Of a stretch of DNA of 64,000 nucleotides, positions 23,592-35,544 are shown in pieces; position 1 is the stretch's first letter; every line of letters starts with the position of its first letter. A program made the translations under genes and the position numbers. The notes under the pieces were generated by a model, which saw nothing but the letters and a program-made list of their open reading frames with translations, had not been told where the DNA came from and ran no database searches. The stretch comes from Rotaria socialis (Eukaryota > Rotifera > Eurotatoria > Philodinida > Philodinidae), in contig CAJNYU010001005.1 in the NCBI GenBank assembly GCA_905331475.1, forward strand, positions 124,001 through 188,000, read 5' to 3'.

Positions 23592-26500
23592 ATGAATAAT
23601 ACTACCAATGATCAGCCCTTATTGGCGTTTGTATTTCGTTTTGAAGTAGTAGCATTACCGATATTAATTGTATTCGGTAGTATATGCAATATAATGACAT
23701 TTATTGTAATGCGACGAAAACGTATGCGTGTATCATCAACGTGCTTTTATATGGCTGTACTTGCTGTTACCGATACACTTGTTCTATGGACTGGCTGTCT
23801 TAATCAATGGTTTTATTTAATGCACGTACCGACTGTTGTTGCTAAATCAAATTTTACATGTAAACTACTGCCATTCCTATTTGTTTTCTTTGCTGATGCA
23901 AGGTAGAAAAAAATTGAATTTAAAATCTATTTGTCTAGTCTTATTTTACGGCTTTATATAGTGTATGGATTATTGTATGTATGTCATTCGAACGTTTTTT
24001 TGCTGTTTCACGTCCATTACTTGCTTCACAAATGTGTACAACAAAACGCGCAAAATGGGTAAAAATAACTATTTCTAACATTAAGATATCGAATATTTTC
24101 TCGTCTCCAACTATTTATAGACGATAATTTTACTTCATAAAAAGTTGATGCTGTTTAGAATTGAAAGATACGCCAAAAAATATCTTATTTTTTCTATTAA
24201 GCTATCGTTAGTATGTTTTTGACAATGAGATAATCATTTTATATTTTCTAAGCTATCGGTAAAATTTGAGATTTCAATATTTTTTTTAATCTTACACAGT
24301 ACGTGAAGAAATGAAGTATTGATATTCCAGAGTTTGGGTTCATATTCTTTCAATATCTATTTAAATTCATTAAATCCATGACACTGCGTAGGCACATTTT
24401 GCTCTTGGATCCTAACATTATATTATAAGAAAAAAAAGGCGGCCATGCTAAATCCTTATATTCATGAGAGCTTATTTCAGTAGGTAAACATATAGATAGA
24501 ATAAAATAAGTTTCAACGAGAAGATTCTTCGAGAATCAAAATACAAAAATAATAGAATCGATTGTCTGTGAAATTTCTTGTATCATTCCAAATGACAGAA
24601 GTGACACAGTTGTTTTTTTGAATCGGTTCTTTAAACACAGACTATTTTATTGATGAATAATACTAATTATCTTTATATATAATTACAGTGCTATCTGTGT
24701 TACTAGAAACCTAATGAAACAAGGTACAAAGAAATTCGCATACTTTGACTTAATATATTCCAAAGAGCATATTATGATGGAAAATTAAATCTATTATTCG
24801 TCAACAATTTCTTTTCTCCCTGAATTGAACTGTGATGAAATTGTATGCCGAATAAATATTTAAAAGTAAAACCGAAAGAAATAATTCCAATACTCTTTAA
24901 TATAAAGCAGCTTATTCTCTGGTAAGGAATATTTAGTTAGATACATTTTTCATTGAATCTGGCATTTAAAGAAGTCAACTGGAAATCGGTAAAATGAAAA
25001 CGTATATTTGTATAGCGGCTTTCTTCTGAAGATGAAGTTCATGTATCCTCTCGATCAGTTTGTTTATTTGACAGCATCTCATTCATAAAACATGTACTCC
25101 AATCAATCAAGAAATTGTGCTGAATTCAGAACAATTCAGATATAACGATTGCTACGTATAATCAAAAAGAAGCGGTAGTTGTTTCGGTATTGTTAGCTTT
25201 TAAGTTAGCTGTAGAAAATCGGTTTCACTAAGGAAGACAGACAAATTGACAAATGACATAAGCTGATTGATATAGACATGGCCAATTATTTTTACTTCAA
25301 ATACACTAAAAAAAAAGGATGCACTTCATTAAACAACATCTTACTATGTGTAACAACGCCAGACAACATAGCAAAGAGCCTTAAAATCATTTTCTCTTAT
25401 GCCGCTAGTTACATCATCATACAGAAATGGAATATTTCAGAAATAGAGTTTTAGATAGACCAAATATATCGATATTGTACTTTTATATAATGAATTATAT
25501 TTTTTAAATGTCTAAACGAAGGAAGTTCATAGATCTCTATTGATAAATCGTCAATATTTTGACATTTTGTGTTACCCAATGAAACGTAGGGCTTGTCTTT
25601 TTTTATTTCGGATGTCTTTGTTATTGACCATTTATGTAAGATGTGTTTTACCATAGTTAAATTCTAGACATTTCGGTTGCTTCAAAATTGTCTCTATCAG
25701 AACACTCAAAGGACGCTATAATATCTTGGAGAAAGTCGAGAGATTAATAAAAGCTGTAAGCTCAAAAAAGATATTATTTTGAAAAATAAACGGCATTTAG
25801 GGACATTTTGATTCTGATGAGGCTACAGTAGTTTTAAAATATATTACTAGAGAGGATCACTCTTTTTATCTTTATTTTAGCATTCAGACTTTATAAAACA
25901 ACGCCAGTCACTGTCAACATTATCCAGATTAAGATAAATGCATAAGAGGATAGTCAGAAGCCTAAAATTTTCCAAATTGCATAATTTATTATTAAAAATT
26001 AAATTTTTGGGTGAATTTTTTCATAATTTACGTCATCATCAACTTAACAAGAGGATTTTCTTACAGAAAAAAAAAGAAGATATTTTTCAGGTTTTTTTTC
26101 TCAGATGATACATTTTTCACTCGTTCATTTCAGAACTGTAGAAAGCAGTTAGTTGTAGGCGCTCGTAGTTCTTTCTTGTTTGAAAAATATCATGTCAATC
26201 TGCATAGCATGATAATACAGCTTTCTTTGATGTACGCATTCGAGCTAATTATTAATCAAAAAGTTTATTTTTATCATGGCAATGCCATTATTTGTATGAT
26301 TTTCGTTAAATTTAACTTATTATCTCCCATCTATGCTTAATTGTAGTAAATAAAACATGATTGGGTCATGCCATGCATACTAACATACGCCTTCAAATAA
26401 ACAGCAACCGAGCACTTGGCACGAAGGTTCACAGAAAACATTAGACTGCTCACACAGCTAATTTACCTGTTGGTTGTTTCTAAAACACATTTGGTATTAA

Positions 26501-28358
26501 CTGTTAAAAGATACATGGATATAAATAGCATGTAATAGCTAGTGGAGCCAATGTAGAGCTTAATACGGAGAAAATTTGGATTTAATTAAGCTGTGTCGAG
26601 TACATATGTTTTTTAAGTTGAATAACGAGCTTTGCTTCATATGATAAGCAACAGAATACTAGAAGAGATATAAACAATACTAATAGAACTTATTTTACAT
26701 AGATTAATAATGTTCTATCAGATCAATTGTCATATAGTCTAGAATGTTTATGAATCTTGTTTATTTGTAACAATAAAGAATATTTTTAAAAGCAAAAGTC
26801 TTGTCAAGTTTATGAACTTTATAAAATCTATTAAAAATGTAAAACATCTAGTTTTGTACTTTCCACTGGTTTATCGTGTAGACTTATTACGTGACACAGC
26901 TGATGTTCAATTATTGATTCAATTTTTTCTTTTGAATCTACTCATGGCTGCACAAAGAATATCATGCAACTGTTAAAAATTGATCATTTATTAATGCTCC
27001 TTAACGATGTATAACTGATCAGCGATCTATTTTTCTTGGATGCTATAAGGTACTCGCACACAATAGTAAATTCATGTTGTCACATCGAAACATGATGGGA
27101 CCACAAGACAAAATAGAGGAAAATAATACGTCCGTTAGCTGCTGAATGAACATTTTTGATTGGTAGATATATAAATTTTTTACAATGAAGGCTTAAATTT
27201 TCTATAGACGTGCACTTCTGGCCTACTGCTACGTAGTGCCTATGTATTAGATCTGTGCAGTAATATGACGTGAATTCTTCTCTTGTTTTGTACTACTTTC
27301 ACGTATTTCTTTTAACTAATTACGTGTTATATTATGATTTGAACTAAAAATTAATTTGATTTCAATAATTATTTTTTCTTGTTTTTATTCTACGTAGGTT
27401 TTGTTCGTTACATTTATTGTGCTTGCATTAATTGATGGCCATTTTTTATTGACATTACAATTAGAAATAATCGGCGGTCGTCACCGCGTATGTCACCCGA
27501 AAAAATGGGCACGGCTTTTTGTTGGAAAAATTTTTGTGTTTATCGACGCATTAAAATATTCAGCAATACCGTTTTGTATTTTACTTATTTTAAGTATACT
27601 TATAATACAACGAGTTTTTCATGCCGAAGATATAAGTGCTCAATTACAAAATCTTCGTCCATTAAATAACTACCGACAATACTCCTTGACATCAAGTCCA
27701 AGTTGCACAACACATTCGTCAACATTAGCTGTTACTACAGCACATACAAGTTTACTAACAAGTAATACAAGAGTTGGTCGTCGTGTTACATTTATGCTTT
27801 TATCTGTTAGTATTGCATTTTGCGTCTTTTCGGCGCCGATGTCACTCATGCAAATAGTACAGAGCATAGTGAAACCTGACTATCATGAAGTACCATTAGC
27901 TATTGGCAAAGCTATAGCTGAATTATGTCAATATGTTAATCATTCGTGTAACTTTTTTTTATACGCACTAACGGGACGAATATTTCGTCGAGAATTGGTT
28001 CGACTGTTCTTTCCAGCACGTTTTGGCGGTAGAAGAAGTATTCCTGTTGGTGTTGGCATGAATGGATATGCTATTGGTGCACGTCCGGGTTTCATTCCAC
28101 AGCCAGTTGCTTCGTCAAGTCGTCATGGGTCACTTTATTCAGTTGAAAATAATCGCTTTAATAGATGTTCACAACAATCATCTAGACGTTTGACAAACTT
28201 GTATCCAATGCAATATATAAATGAAAGAAATCAACTGTTGAATCTATCATCTCCACGAGGCTCGCTATTTCTATCGACTAATGATAGTCCAATATTGGCA
28301 AATAGATTTAATTATGTCAACGATGACAAATACTCGATGAATACATTAAGAAACAATG

Positions 28359-28395
<37 letters not shown>

Positions 28396-28528
28396 CAACA
28401 ACAACACTACATTGATTCACTTTTGGAATATATTTGGAAGAAAACGACAACTGAAGACAACTCGAGAGGGCTCAATGATATTTTTCAATAGAGCAAAATT
28501 AAAACATCGTGTACCATCGACAGTATGA
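23592..28528 (+). CDS. Rhodopsin-family GPCR, neuropeptide-receptor-like (paralogue 2)
   Basis: Exons 23592-23902, 23962-24058 and 27398-28528 join in phase to 512 residues. The introns are 59 and 3339 bases. The N-terminus has NNTT. TM1 has SICNIMTFIVMRR, TM2 AVLAVTDTLVLW, and TM3 ends in ERF. TM6 is MLLSVSIAFCVFSAP, and TM7 is NHSCNFFLYALTGR with RIFRRELVRLFF after it. Cys for the TM3-loop 2 disulfide are present (FTCKLLP and RVCHPKK). The first intron falls at the same codon (Ser of DAS/DCS) as in paralogue 1. The second, after RAKW at the start of TM4, is absent there. The C-terminal tail is long and carries a poly-Asn run encoded by an AAT repeat at about 28358-28400. Ligand unknown. An AATAAA lies near 28655. 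Confidence 0.86.
24059..27397 (+). other. 3.3 kb intron of GPCR 2
   Basis: Runs from GGTAAAAAT to TACGTAG. It is far longer than most introns here. I see no nested gene or clear mobile element. The 109-codon open frame at 26011-26340 is AT-rich with no domain. Confidence 0.6.
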
Positions 28529-30600
28529 TATGATTTATTGAAAAAGAATCAATCGGTTTTTATTTTGTACATCAAAATTTGTTTTCTTTTTTTCCGTGAA
28601 TTTATTATAGAAAATACTTTTATGTCTTGTACTTAAACCGTAACAGAAAACAGAAATAAAATTGAAGATATTATTCATGAACACTTTCGTTTTCTTCTAC
28701 ATGTTGTTTAATATGATTATTTTTTTCGCAATATCTGGCAAACATTACTTCCAGTTGGCTCTCTTCTGACTTCTTTCTCACGGCTATGGAATAATGGAAG
28801 TATTTATCGACTGTCTTATGTTAGTTCTTTGGATATTCCATTAAATATTTTATAAGAAAACTTGTCGTTTTCCATGCGAAAGACGTCTCTTTAAATCTCA
28901 TCCCTAAAGTTCTCTGATACCATTATTATCCATGACGACTGGCAAGAGTTTTGTTTGTTTGTTCTATCTTGAACATTCATTTGATGCAAACTTTATACAA
29001 TGAATTATTTGAGAATATAAAGGAATTTTCCGCTATTACATTTTATAATTTAAGAAAGTTTAGTCGATTGTTTCGGTATCAATAAGGAAACTGTAGAGAA
29101 TTCTTTCACACGATGCTAAAACTAAGAATTCCCAAGTAGTATCTTTTAAAGCTAAGATCTAAAACAAAATTGAACAAAACATTGAAATAGATTATCGAAA
29201 ATTTCTTGCGATCTCTGTGAAAATTTTCCTTCAACGCCCCCTGATTTTTGCAGACACTAATTTACACATGCATCATTTTGAAATATACTCATTTTATTTC
29301 CGGCAAACTACAGGTAGTATGTCGACATTGTAAAATTAGTTATATATATATATATAAATATATATGCTAATTGGTGTAATTAACGCCTACTTATAGCATC
29401 CGGGTGAGAAACTGAGTTTCAAATATAAAAAGAACAAATACCCATTAAACAATGGTTAAAAAAATCTCAATAGATTACTGTTTTGTTCAATTTTCTGAGA
29501 GTACCAATAAAAACAACAGGTACATGAAGCATATCTAATGACTTTCTGAACAACTACAGAGAATATTAAACTTGTATGTTTGAACTGAAAAACGAATTGA
29601 AGTGTTCAATTGTGAAATGCAATCTGATTCTGTTTATTTTGATGACTGTTAAAAACAGTTCGAATAATACATACCAATTTCAACATATAAATTGTACTTT
29701 TCTATTAATGAGACGAGAAGGAAAATGTAAGTCATCAGTTGCGTAACTGACGAAAAGCGCATGTGTGAATAGAATGAACGATGAAATCATAGACCGTTGT
29801 TCATCTACAGAATGGTCTCATGAATTTTGAGATATCCTATGAGTTCTACAATTAATTTCTAAAGAATCTTCACTTGAATAGGTGTTTTAATTGCCTGACG
29901 ACTTTTTCAACTATTCCTAAGATTCTTTTGAAGAACAACATTGATGAAAGAAGCAAAATTCGAGTTCAAAGTTTAGCTTCAGAGAAATCAAAATAACGAT
30001 CATGATGCCATTTGAATAGAAATATTATTGATAAATAATCAACTTACGTGATCCAATGGCTAGTTTTATGTTAGTTGTAATTAAAATATATATATATTAT
30101 TTTCGTTTTCTTAACAAAGTCATCTACTAAAAGCAAGACATGAAAGGTTAATAATTCGAAGAAATCAAATCTTTCTGAGAAATATATTTAGCTCACAAAC
30201 AAACTGTACCTTCGGTAAGTTTTGCGTGATATGTGTCAATGAAAATATTTACTACTAGATCTCATATGCCTTTCACAAGTTGGTCAATATTTCAGCTGAT
30301 AAGACATATTAAGTCTTCGCCAAAAGACTGACATAGCTATTTTCAGATAAAAGAAAAACATGAAATATGAGTCGACTAAAGTATTCATCATCGATAGAAT
30401 ATCTTGATTAACTTTCTGTCTGATTCGTCAAAACGAGGCTTTCGCAAAAACTGATCACTAAAGTACAGGTTTTGTTAAACACAAATAAGTGAGGAAACAT
30501 CGGATTCGCATCCGATTGTTGTGTGTACTGCAAAAACTGAGTCGATTTATATATGTTTTGAAGAATTCTGAGAAAAAAAAAATTTTGAAAAACATTCTGT

Positions 30601-30665
<65 letters not shown>

Positions 30666-31322
30666 NNNNAATTTTTTCGATAACTCAGCCATTTCTTGAC
30701 GGATCCTTCTCGTCTTCGAACTCGACTGAGATATTGATGAGATCATTCTGTGTACAAAATTTCAAGACAATTGGATGAGGCTTTCAAGAGTTATCGTGTT
30801 AACGACCGGACACACTGACCGAATCTAAAGTGTACTCACTTTTTTTGAGTACACAAAAAGAATATTCAGTTTTTTCAATCCAAAATATTATTCCACAAAG
30901 TGAAATTACAAGTTCTTATATCATTCTGTTCTAATCTATATTCACGTGATCACTAGACTAATCAAACTATTTAAAATAAACTTGCATACAAGTGATAGTT
31001 TTTGACCGCTGCGTCATCTTCATCATCATCAAATAAATATTCTTTTTGAACAGTTAATTTATCAGTGTCTTCTCTAGATTCACTATTGGTTAGTAGATAA
31101 TTAAAGAAAGAGTCCTTTTCGTTTCATTAGATCTCGTCGGACTCGTATCAAAGTTTCTATTTAAATAAGAATGTTATTTTTACAAGCTAAAATATCAAAA
31201 CTCGATATCGAACGGTTTTATCTTGTTTTGACAGCGCACTAGTCATTTAGCAGCTGGAAAAAATCCGAGAATAAGAAAGAATTACAAAAGTTCTTTTAGT
31301 CGTCTGAATAAAAACCAAATCT
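28529..31322. other. Intergenic stretch between GPCR 2 and Dok-like gene
   Basis: No gene supported. Contains a TA run near 29345 and the poly-G/N tract. After that tract, about 30670-30830 (TCGATAACTC ... GAGTTATCGTG) looks like a repeat relic of unknown type. Confidence 0.45.
30601..30669. repeat. Poly-G followed by NNNN, likely assembly artefact
   Basis: Sixty-five G and then four N. As with the tract at 1231-1321, the N beside a homopolymer suggests unresolved sequence or a join between contigs. Proline- or glycine-run open frames here are not genes. Confidence 0.8.
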
Positions 31323-32887
31323 CTAAACTAGTGTATGAAAGGGTGCATAATCATATGTAGGATCGTTTGCTGTTGACGATACTGATGGCCCAACGTTATA
31401 ATATGTGCGTTCTAGAACAGAAACAAAAGCAAAATACCTTTTTATAATTAGTACTTAATAACGAAAATATATTAAGTACTTATTGATCGACTTCTTGGCA
31501 GCAGTGATAACTGATCGTTGTACTTCGTTCTTAATGGAACAGATTGTGAAACTTTTGGATCTATGAATATAGAAATATATTAAGAGAAAAGTGCTGAAAT
31601 ATTTTACTAAATATTTACATTCTATTCGTTGTGGCATATCTCCTTGTGCAATACCATCTTGCCATTGTAAAAAACATGCATTTGCATCCGCGCATGATTC
31701 AAAACGAAAACTTATCAGGCCTTGTATAGGTGCACGTGATCCTAATTCAACTTCAATATCACTATTCACAAAGCGTATACTACGAATAGTGGAACGTGGA
31801 AATATATGTCGTCTATCATGACGTTGTCCAACAACTAATTTATCTGTATCAATTATTAAATCGAATGAACCATTCGGTAATGAAAGAATTTCTTGAGTGG
31901 CTAAATCAGCACATTGAACTCGGTATCGTTTGGCTGAAAGAGAAATAGAAGAAGAAAGAATAATATTAACATTGCAGTATATAGATTTCACAATAGATGG
32001 AATTTCGAGCTTCTTATAAGCAAAGAAATGAAGTTTAAGAAACACGTTTCGTGACTGGAATTTTGCTTCTAATGTTTATATTATTATAAAGAAAAAACAA
32101 TTATAGTAATTGAAACCTACAAATACTTTTATTGCATGACTAGTTACTTTTTAAACTTAAGCTGCAGTCGTATATTTAAAAAAAAATTTTTCCTACAAAA
32201 ATAAAACACTGATCAATTCATGGACAATTATTTTAGTAGACTATTGATCCAAATAAAAACGAAATCGGGCATCTTCTATTTTTCCATTGTATCAATATTT
32301 AAAACTGAATCGAAATATATTTCTCTTCTATTTTATTGTTGTTGTTATTGCTTACCAGTCGTAGATTCATAATGCGTATTTACAATTTGATTTTCATTGC
32401 AACGATCTTTCTTCATTGTATCTAATTCAGAATTATAAACTCCGTCCAGCAGAGTTTTCCATTGATTAAATTCATATATATGATCAAAACCGAATCGATG
32501 TTTTTTCCCATTAATTTTAAGTATCATTATACTTTTAGGTTCATCTTTGTTTTTATCGCCATGCACAGAAGTTAGTGAGTGAAGTTGAGTCAGATCAATT
32601 ACTTTACCGCTGGACTCTTCAAGATTATTGTTTGAATGTAATTCAAGTTTACTGTGTTGGTTCCGATCAGGATCAATATATGAAGCAAATATGCAATCGT
32701 ATTCAGTCCATTTATTCTGGAATATTTTTGAAGATAGAAAATATTGAAAGATCTATTGAAAAAATAGAATACAGAAACTATTATTTACCCAATTAAATTT
32801 GCCATGTTTGGAATATTTCAATCGAAAACGTTGTCGAATATTATTGTGAATAGGTATCTGTCGACTCGCAAAATTACCGCTACTCAT
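31323..32887 (-). CDS. Dok-like docking protein (PH + IRS-type PTB)
   Basis: Five exons join in phase to 314 residues: 32887-32789, 32716-32356, 31933-31619, 31560-31480 and 31411-31323. Introns are 72, 422, 58 and 68 bases. Residues about 24-140 look like a PH domain ending in FGFDHIYEFNQWKTLLDGV, with the conserved Trp of the last helix. Residues about 155-255 match an IRS-type PTB domain: YRVQC, NGSFDLIIDTDKLVV, FPRSTIRSIRF, and IEVELGSRAPIQGLISFRF followed by a C-terminal helix. The short tail has Tyr motifs (EYPKV, TYYNV, DPTYDYAPF) that could be phosphorylated to recruit SH2 proteins. By family, it would be a membrane-recruited adaptor below receptor tyrosine kinases. At 314 residues it is shorter than typical vertebrate Dok1-3. 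The last two exons contain no domain, but their phases and Tyr motifs fit. Confidence 0.8.
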
Positions 32888-33132
32888 ATTGGAAGATGTA
32901 AAGTAAGAGAATGAAAAACAAACACAAGTTATACCACCAGAGAAAGAGAAAAAGTCTGTATAAAAGCAAACGAAAGGTAAATATTATGACATGTTGTGCT
33001 CTACGGTATATTCAGACAATTTTCTTCTCTTTTTCTATTCTTCCGTATACAAGCAAAGCTAGATTGCTAAAATAAATAGTTGCTAGATAAATACGACTTT
33101 CTTGAAATGCAACGCTTAAATTACTCGTTTTC

Positions 33133-33169
<37 letters not shown>

Positions 33170-34857
33170 GACATACAACAAAAAATTTAATTCGGCTATT
33201 GTAAATGCATTATCTCAAGTTCTTTCAATTTCTCTTGATTGCATATTCTCAGCTTCTTTGATCTCCAAATAATATGCACACCTACTTGAATAGCTGATAT
33301 AACCCTTTCATTCGATTATTTTAATTCAACTAAATAAATATGTTCAGATGAATAAATCGATAAGTGACCGTTGTCATTATCGTTAGGAACCATCGAAAGA
33401 AGAAAAACCTTGACAAGAACGCATAACAATATAATTTGTGTTTTATGGACATGCATCTTATTTTCTTACTGAATGAATTCTCTATAGTCGAATTCGAATT
33501 ATTTAATCTTGCGCGGCTTTTTCTTTTTTTGTTCGTATACGTACATTTGTAAAAAAATAAAATAAAATCCCACAGCATAAATATTTGTATTTACTTTTTT
33601 CATTCATGAATCTCAATTGTATTTCTAAATATATATCGTTTGAACTCAAATTTAACTCGATATTATTATCTTAGTTGGAAAAAATACATATGCGAATTTC
33701 TATTTAATATGTTTTTATTACGATTAATATTAAATAAGTAATGTTTAATGTACCAAAGAATAATTAATCTTACATTTGAATATTTAGAAGTGCGAAACAA
33801 GCTTTAAATAATAATCTTATTATTCCATGAAAACATAAAATTTATTGTCGACTGAATTGAGATTTCCAAAAATTATTCAAAATCAATTTGTGAGAGGAGA
33901 TTTTGTTTTTTGGAAATTATATTTATTCAAATCTCGGCATAATTTTGAATAAAAAATTCAACTACGAAATCACCATTCATAAACAATATTGAATTTCTTT
34001 GTCAACAACAAGTAGGCTACGCCAAAACTCGGTTGAGCTACAATTGAATAATTCTAATTCTAGTTGAATATTAGATTTAATAGAGAAGTAAGACCATCAT
34101 CAAATATTGAATCTACATCAAAAACTCAAGTAATAATGAATACTATCGATCATGAAGAAACAGCGATGCTAGTGAGAAGAATTTTGATTATTTGACAATG
34201 AGATGCGATAGACCGTTTTATGAGTATGCTATTCATCAAATAAATATAGTTAATATGTTTTTTTCCTGCTACGACAAGATTATATAATTTTATTGAAAAG
34301 TTTTATAAATTTAAATTAAAAAGAAAGAAGAAGTCTATCGCATTACATTCTTCTACTAGAATTAATTAAAATTTAATAGCCATTATTCTGTCTATCTAAT
34401 ATAGTATGAATGAACGAATGAATGATTCTGTTGTTTTTACTGATCACATCTGTGAAAACATTAGCTTATCTTTCTCATTGGCAAATTCGATTAATAGTCA
34501 TAAGTGAATAATCAGTACCATCGATAGACATCGTACAATGAGCAACACCTTCTACGTACGATAACCATCAGTTATCGTTCAACAACAGAAATTATCACAT
34601 ATATGAATAGATTTCTTCCATAGGCATAAATCACTAGCGTAAAAAAAAACGTTCCTAATGAATATTTAATAATTAGTGCAAATGCAAGAGTTATTCTATA
34701 TTGTGTCATATGAGTTGAACGGTCATTATCTCCGCCTCTTTTCATAACTGATTCCAGATCCTATTATTAATGGCAAACAGACAGCAAACAGAATTTTTAA
34801 TGAAAAAAACTCGATACATTTCACATATTCATCTCAACCCGATAGATTAACACCAGT
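32888..34857. other. Shared upstream region of two divergent genes
   Basis: Lies between the 5' ends of the Dok-like gene (-) and the membrane-protein gene (+). It contains a TTA trinucleotide run at about 33136-33170. No other gene supported. Confidence 0.45.
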
Positions 34858-35544
34858 ATGAATTCGATTAAAAATTGTCTAATGCAAACAATCAATCTAA
34901 TTTTTTATTCTTTCGATTTTTTATTCTTTCTTAAGATTGATTCTTCATTAAAAAAGAATTCCAACTCCATTGATATTAATGATTTATCGTCGTCATCAAA
35001 TCATATACGTTCCTATCAAATTGGTAGTCTATTTACTTCAGCAAGCACATTTATTATGCATCAAAATGAAGTTATAGCTCAGACAACTGTTTCTGACCAC
35101 TTTCTTTCAGACACTATTTTCATTATTTTAATTGCAACTCTCACAATAATTATTCTTCTCTTTTGTTTGGGCCTCTTTTGTCTGTGTCGTCGGACAAGTA
35201 AACGTAATATTTCACCATCGTTTGATGGCGCTAGTTATGTAGGATTAAATGGGCATTCATTAGAAATACCTATCGGTAATTATCAACAACAAACATCTAA
35301 ATATGAAAATGATATTCCTTATATAAACGATGTTCTATCATCAGCTAACCAAAAGAAATCATCAATCAATCATCCAACAATCATAAATGATAGAATTTCT
35401 TTACAACAAACGATTGATTTACATAATACAAGGAAACAGAAAACCAAAACCAATAATAAAAAATTGAAAAAGAAACGAGTCGGTTGTTGTTGCTGTTGTT
35501 CTAGCGATTCAAAGAAAAACTCCGTCAAAAAATTTAATGAATGA
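34858..35544 (+). CDS. Single-pass membrane protein with Cys cluster, unknown function
   Basis: A 228-residue intronless frame from an ATG. Family not recognised. Residues about 8-27 are hydrophobic (INLIFYSFDFLFFLKI) and may be a signal peptide. A Ser/Asn-rich ectodomain of about 55 residues follows. A strong membrane segment spans 86-110 (TIFIILIATLTIIILL, then CLGLFCLC) with a basic stop (RRTSKR). The cytoplasmic tail has SYVGL and NYQQQ tyrosines, then a Lys-rich stretch (KTKTNNKKLKKKRVG) and five adjacent Cys (210-214), a plausible palmitoylation or metal site. The codon pattern is similar to neighbouring genes. It could be a small adhesion or signalling adaptor, but nothing shows this. 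Confidence 0.6.
   Translation: MNSIKNCLMQTINLIFYSFDFLFFLKIDSSLKKNSNSIDINDLSSSSNHIRSYQIGSLFTSASTFIMHQNEVIAQTTVSDHFLSDTIFIILIATLTIIILLFCLGLFCLCRRTSKRNISPSFDGASYVGLNGHSLEIPIGNYQQQTSKYENDIPYINDVLSSANQKKSSINHPTIINDRISLQQTIDLHNTRKQKTKTNNKKLKKKRVGCCCCCSSDSKKNSVKKFNE

Noticed and set aside
26011-26340. 109-codon frame in the GPCR 2 intron
   Set aside because: AT-driven residues (Phe/Ile/Lys), no domain, and it lies inside a well-supported intron.
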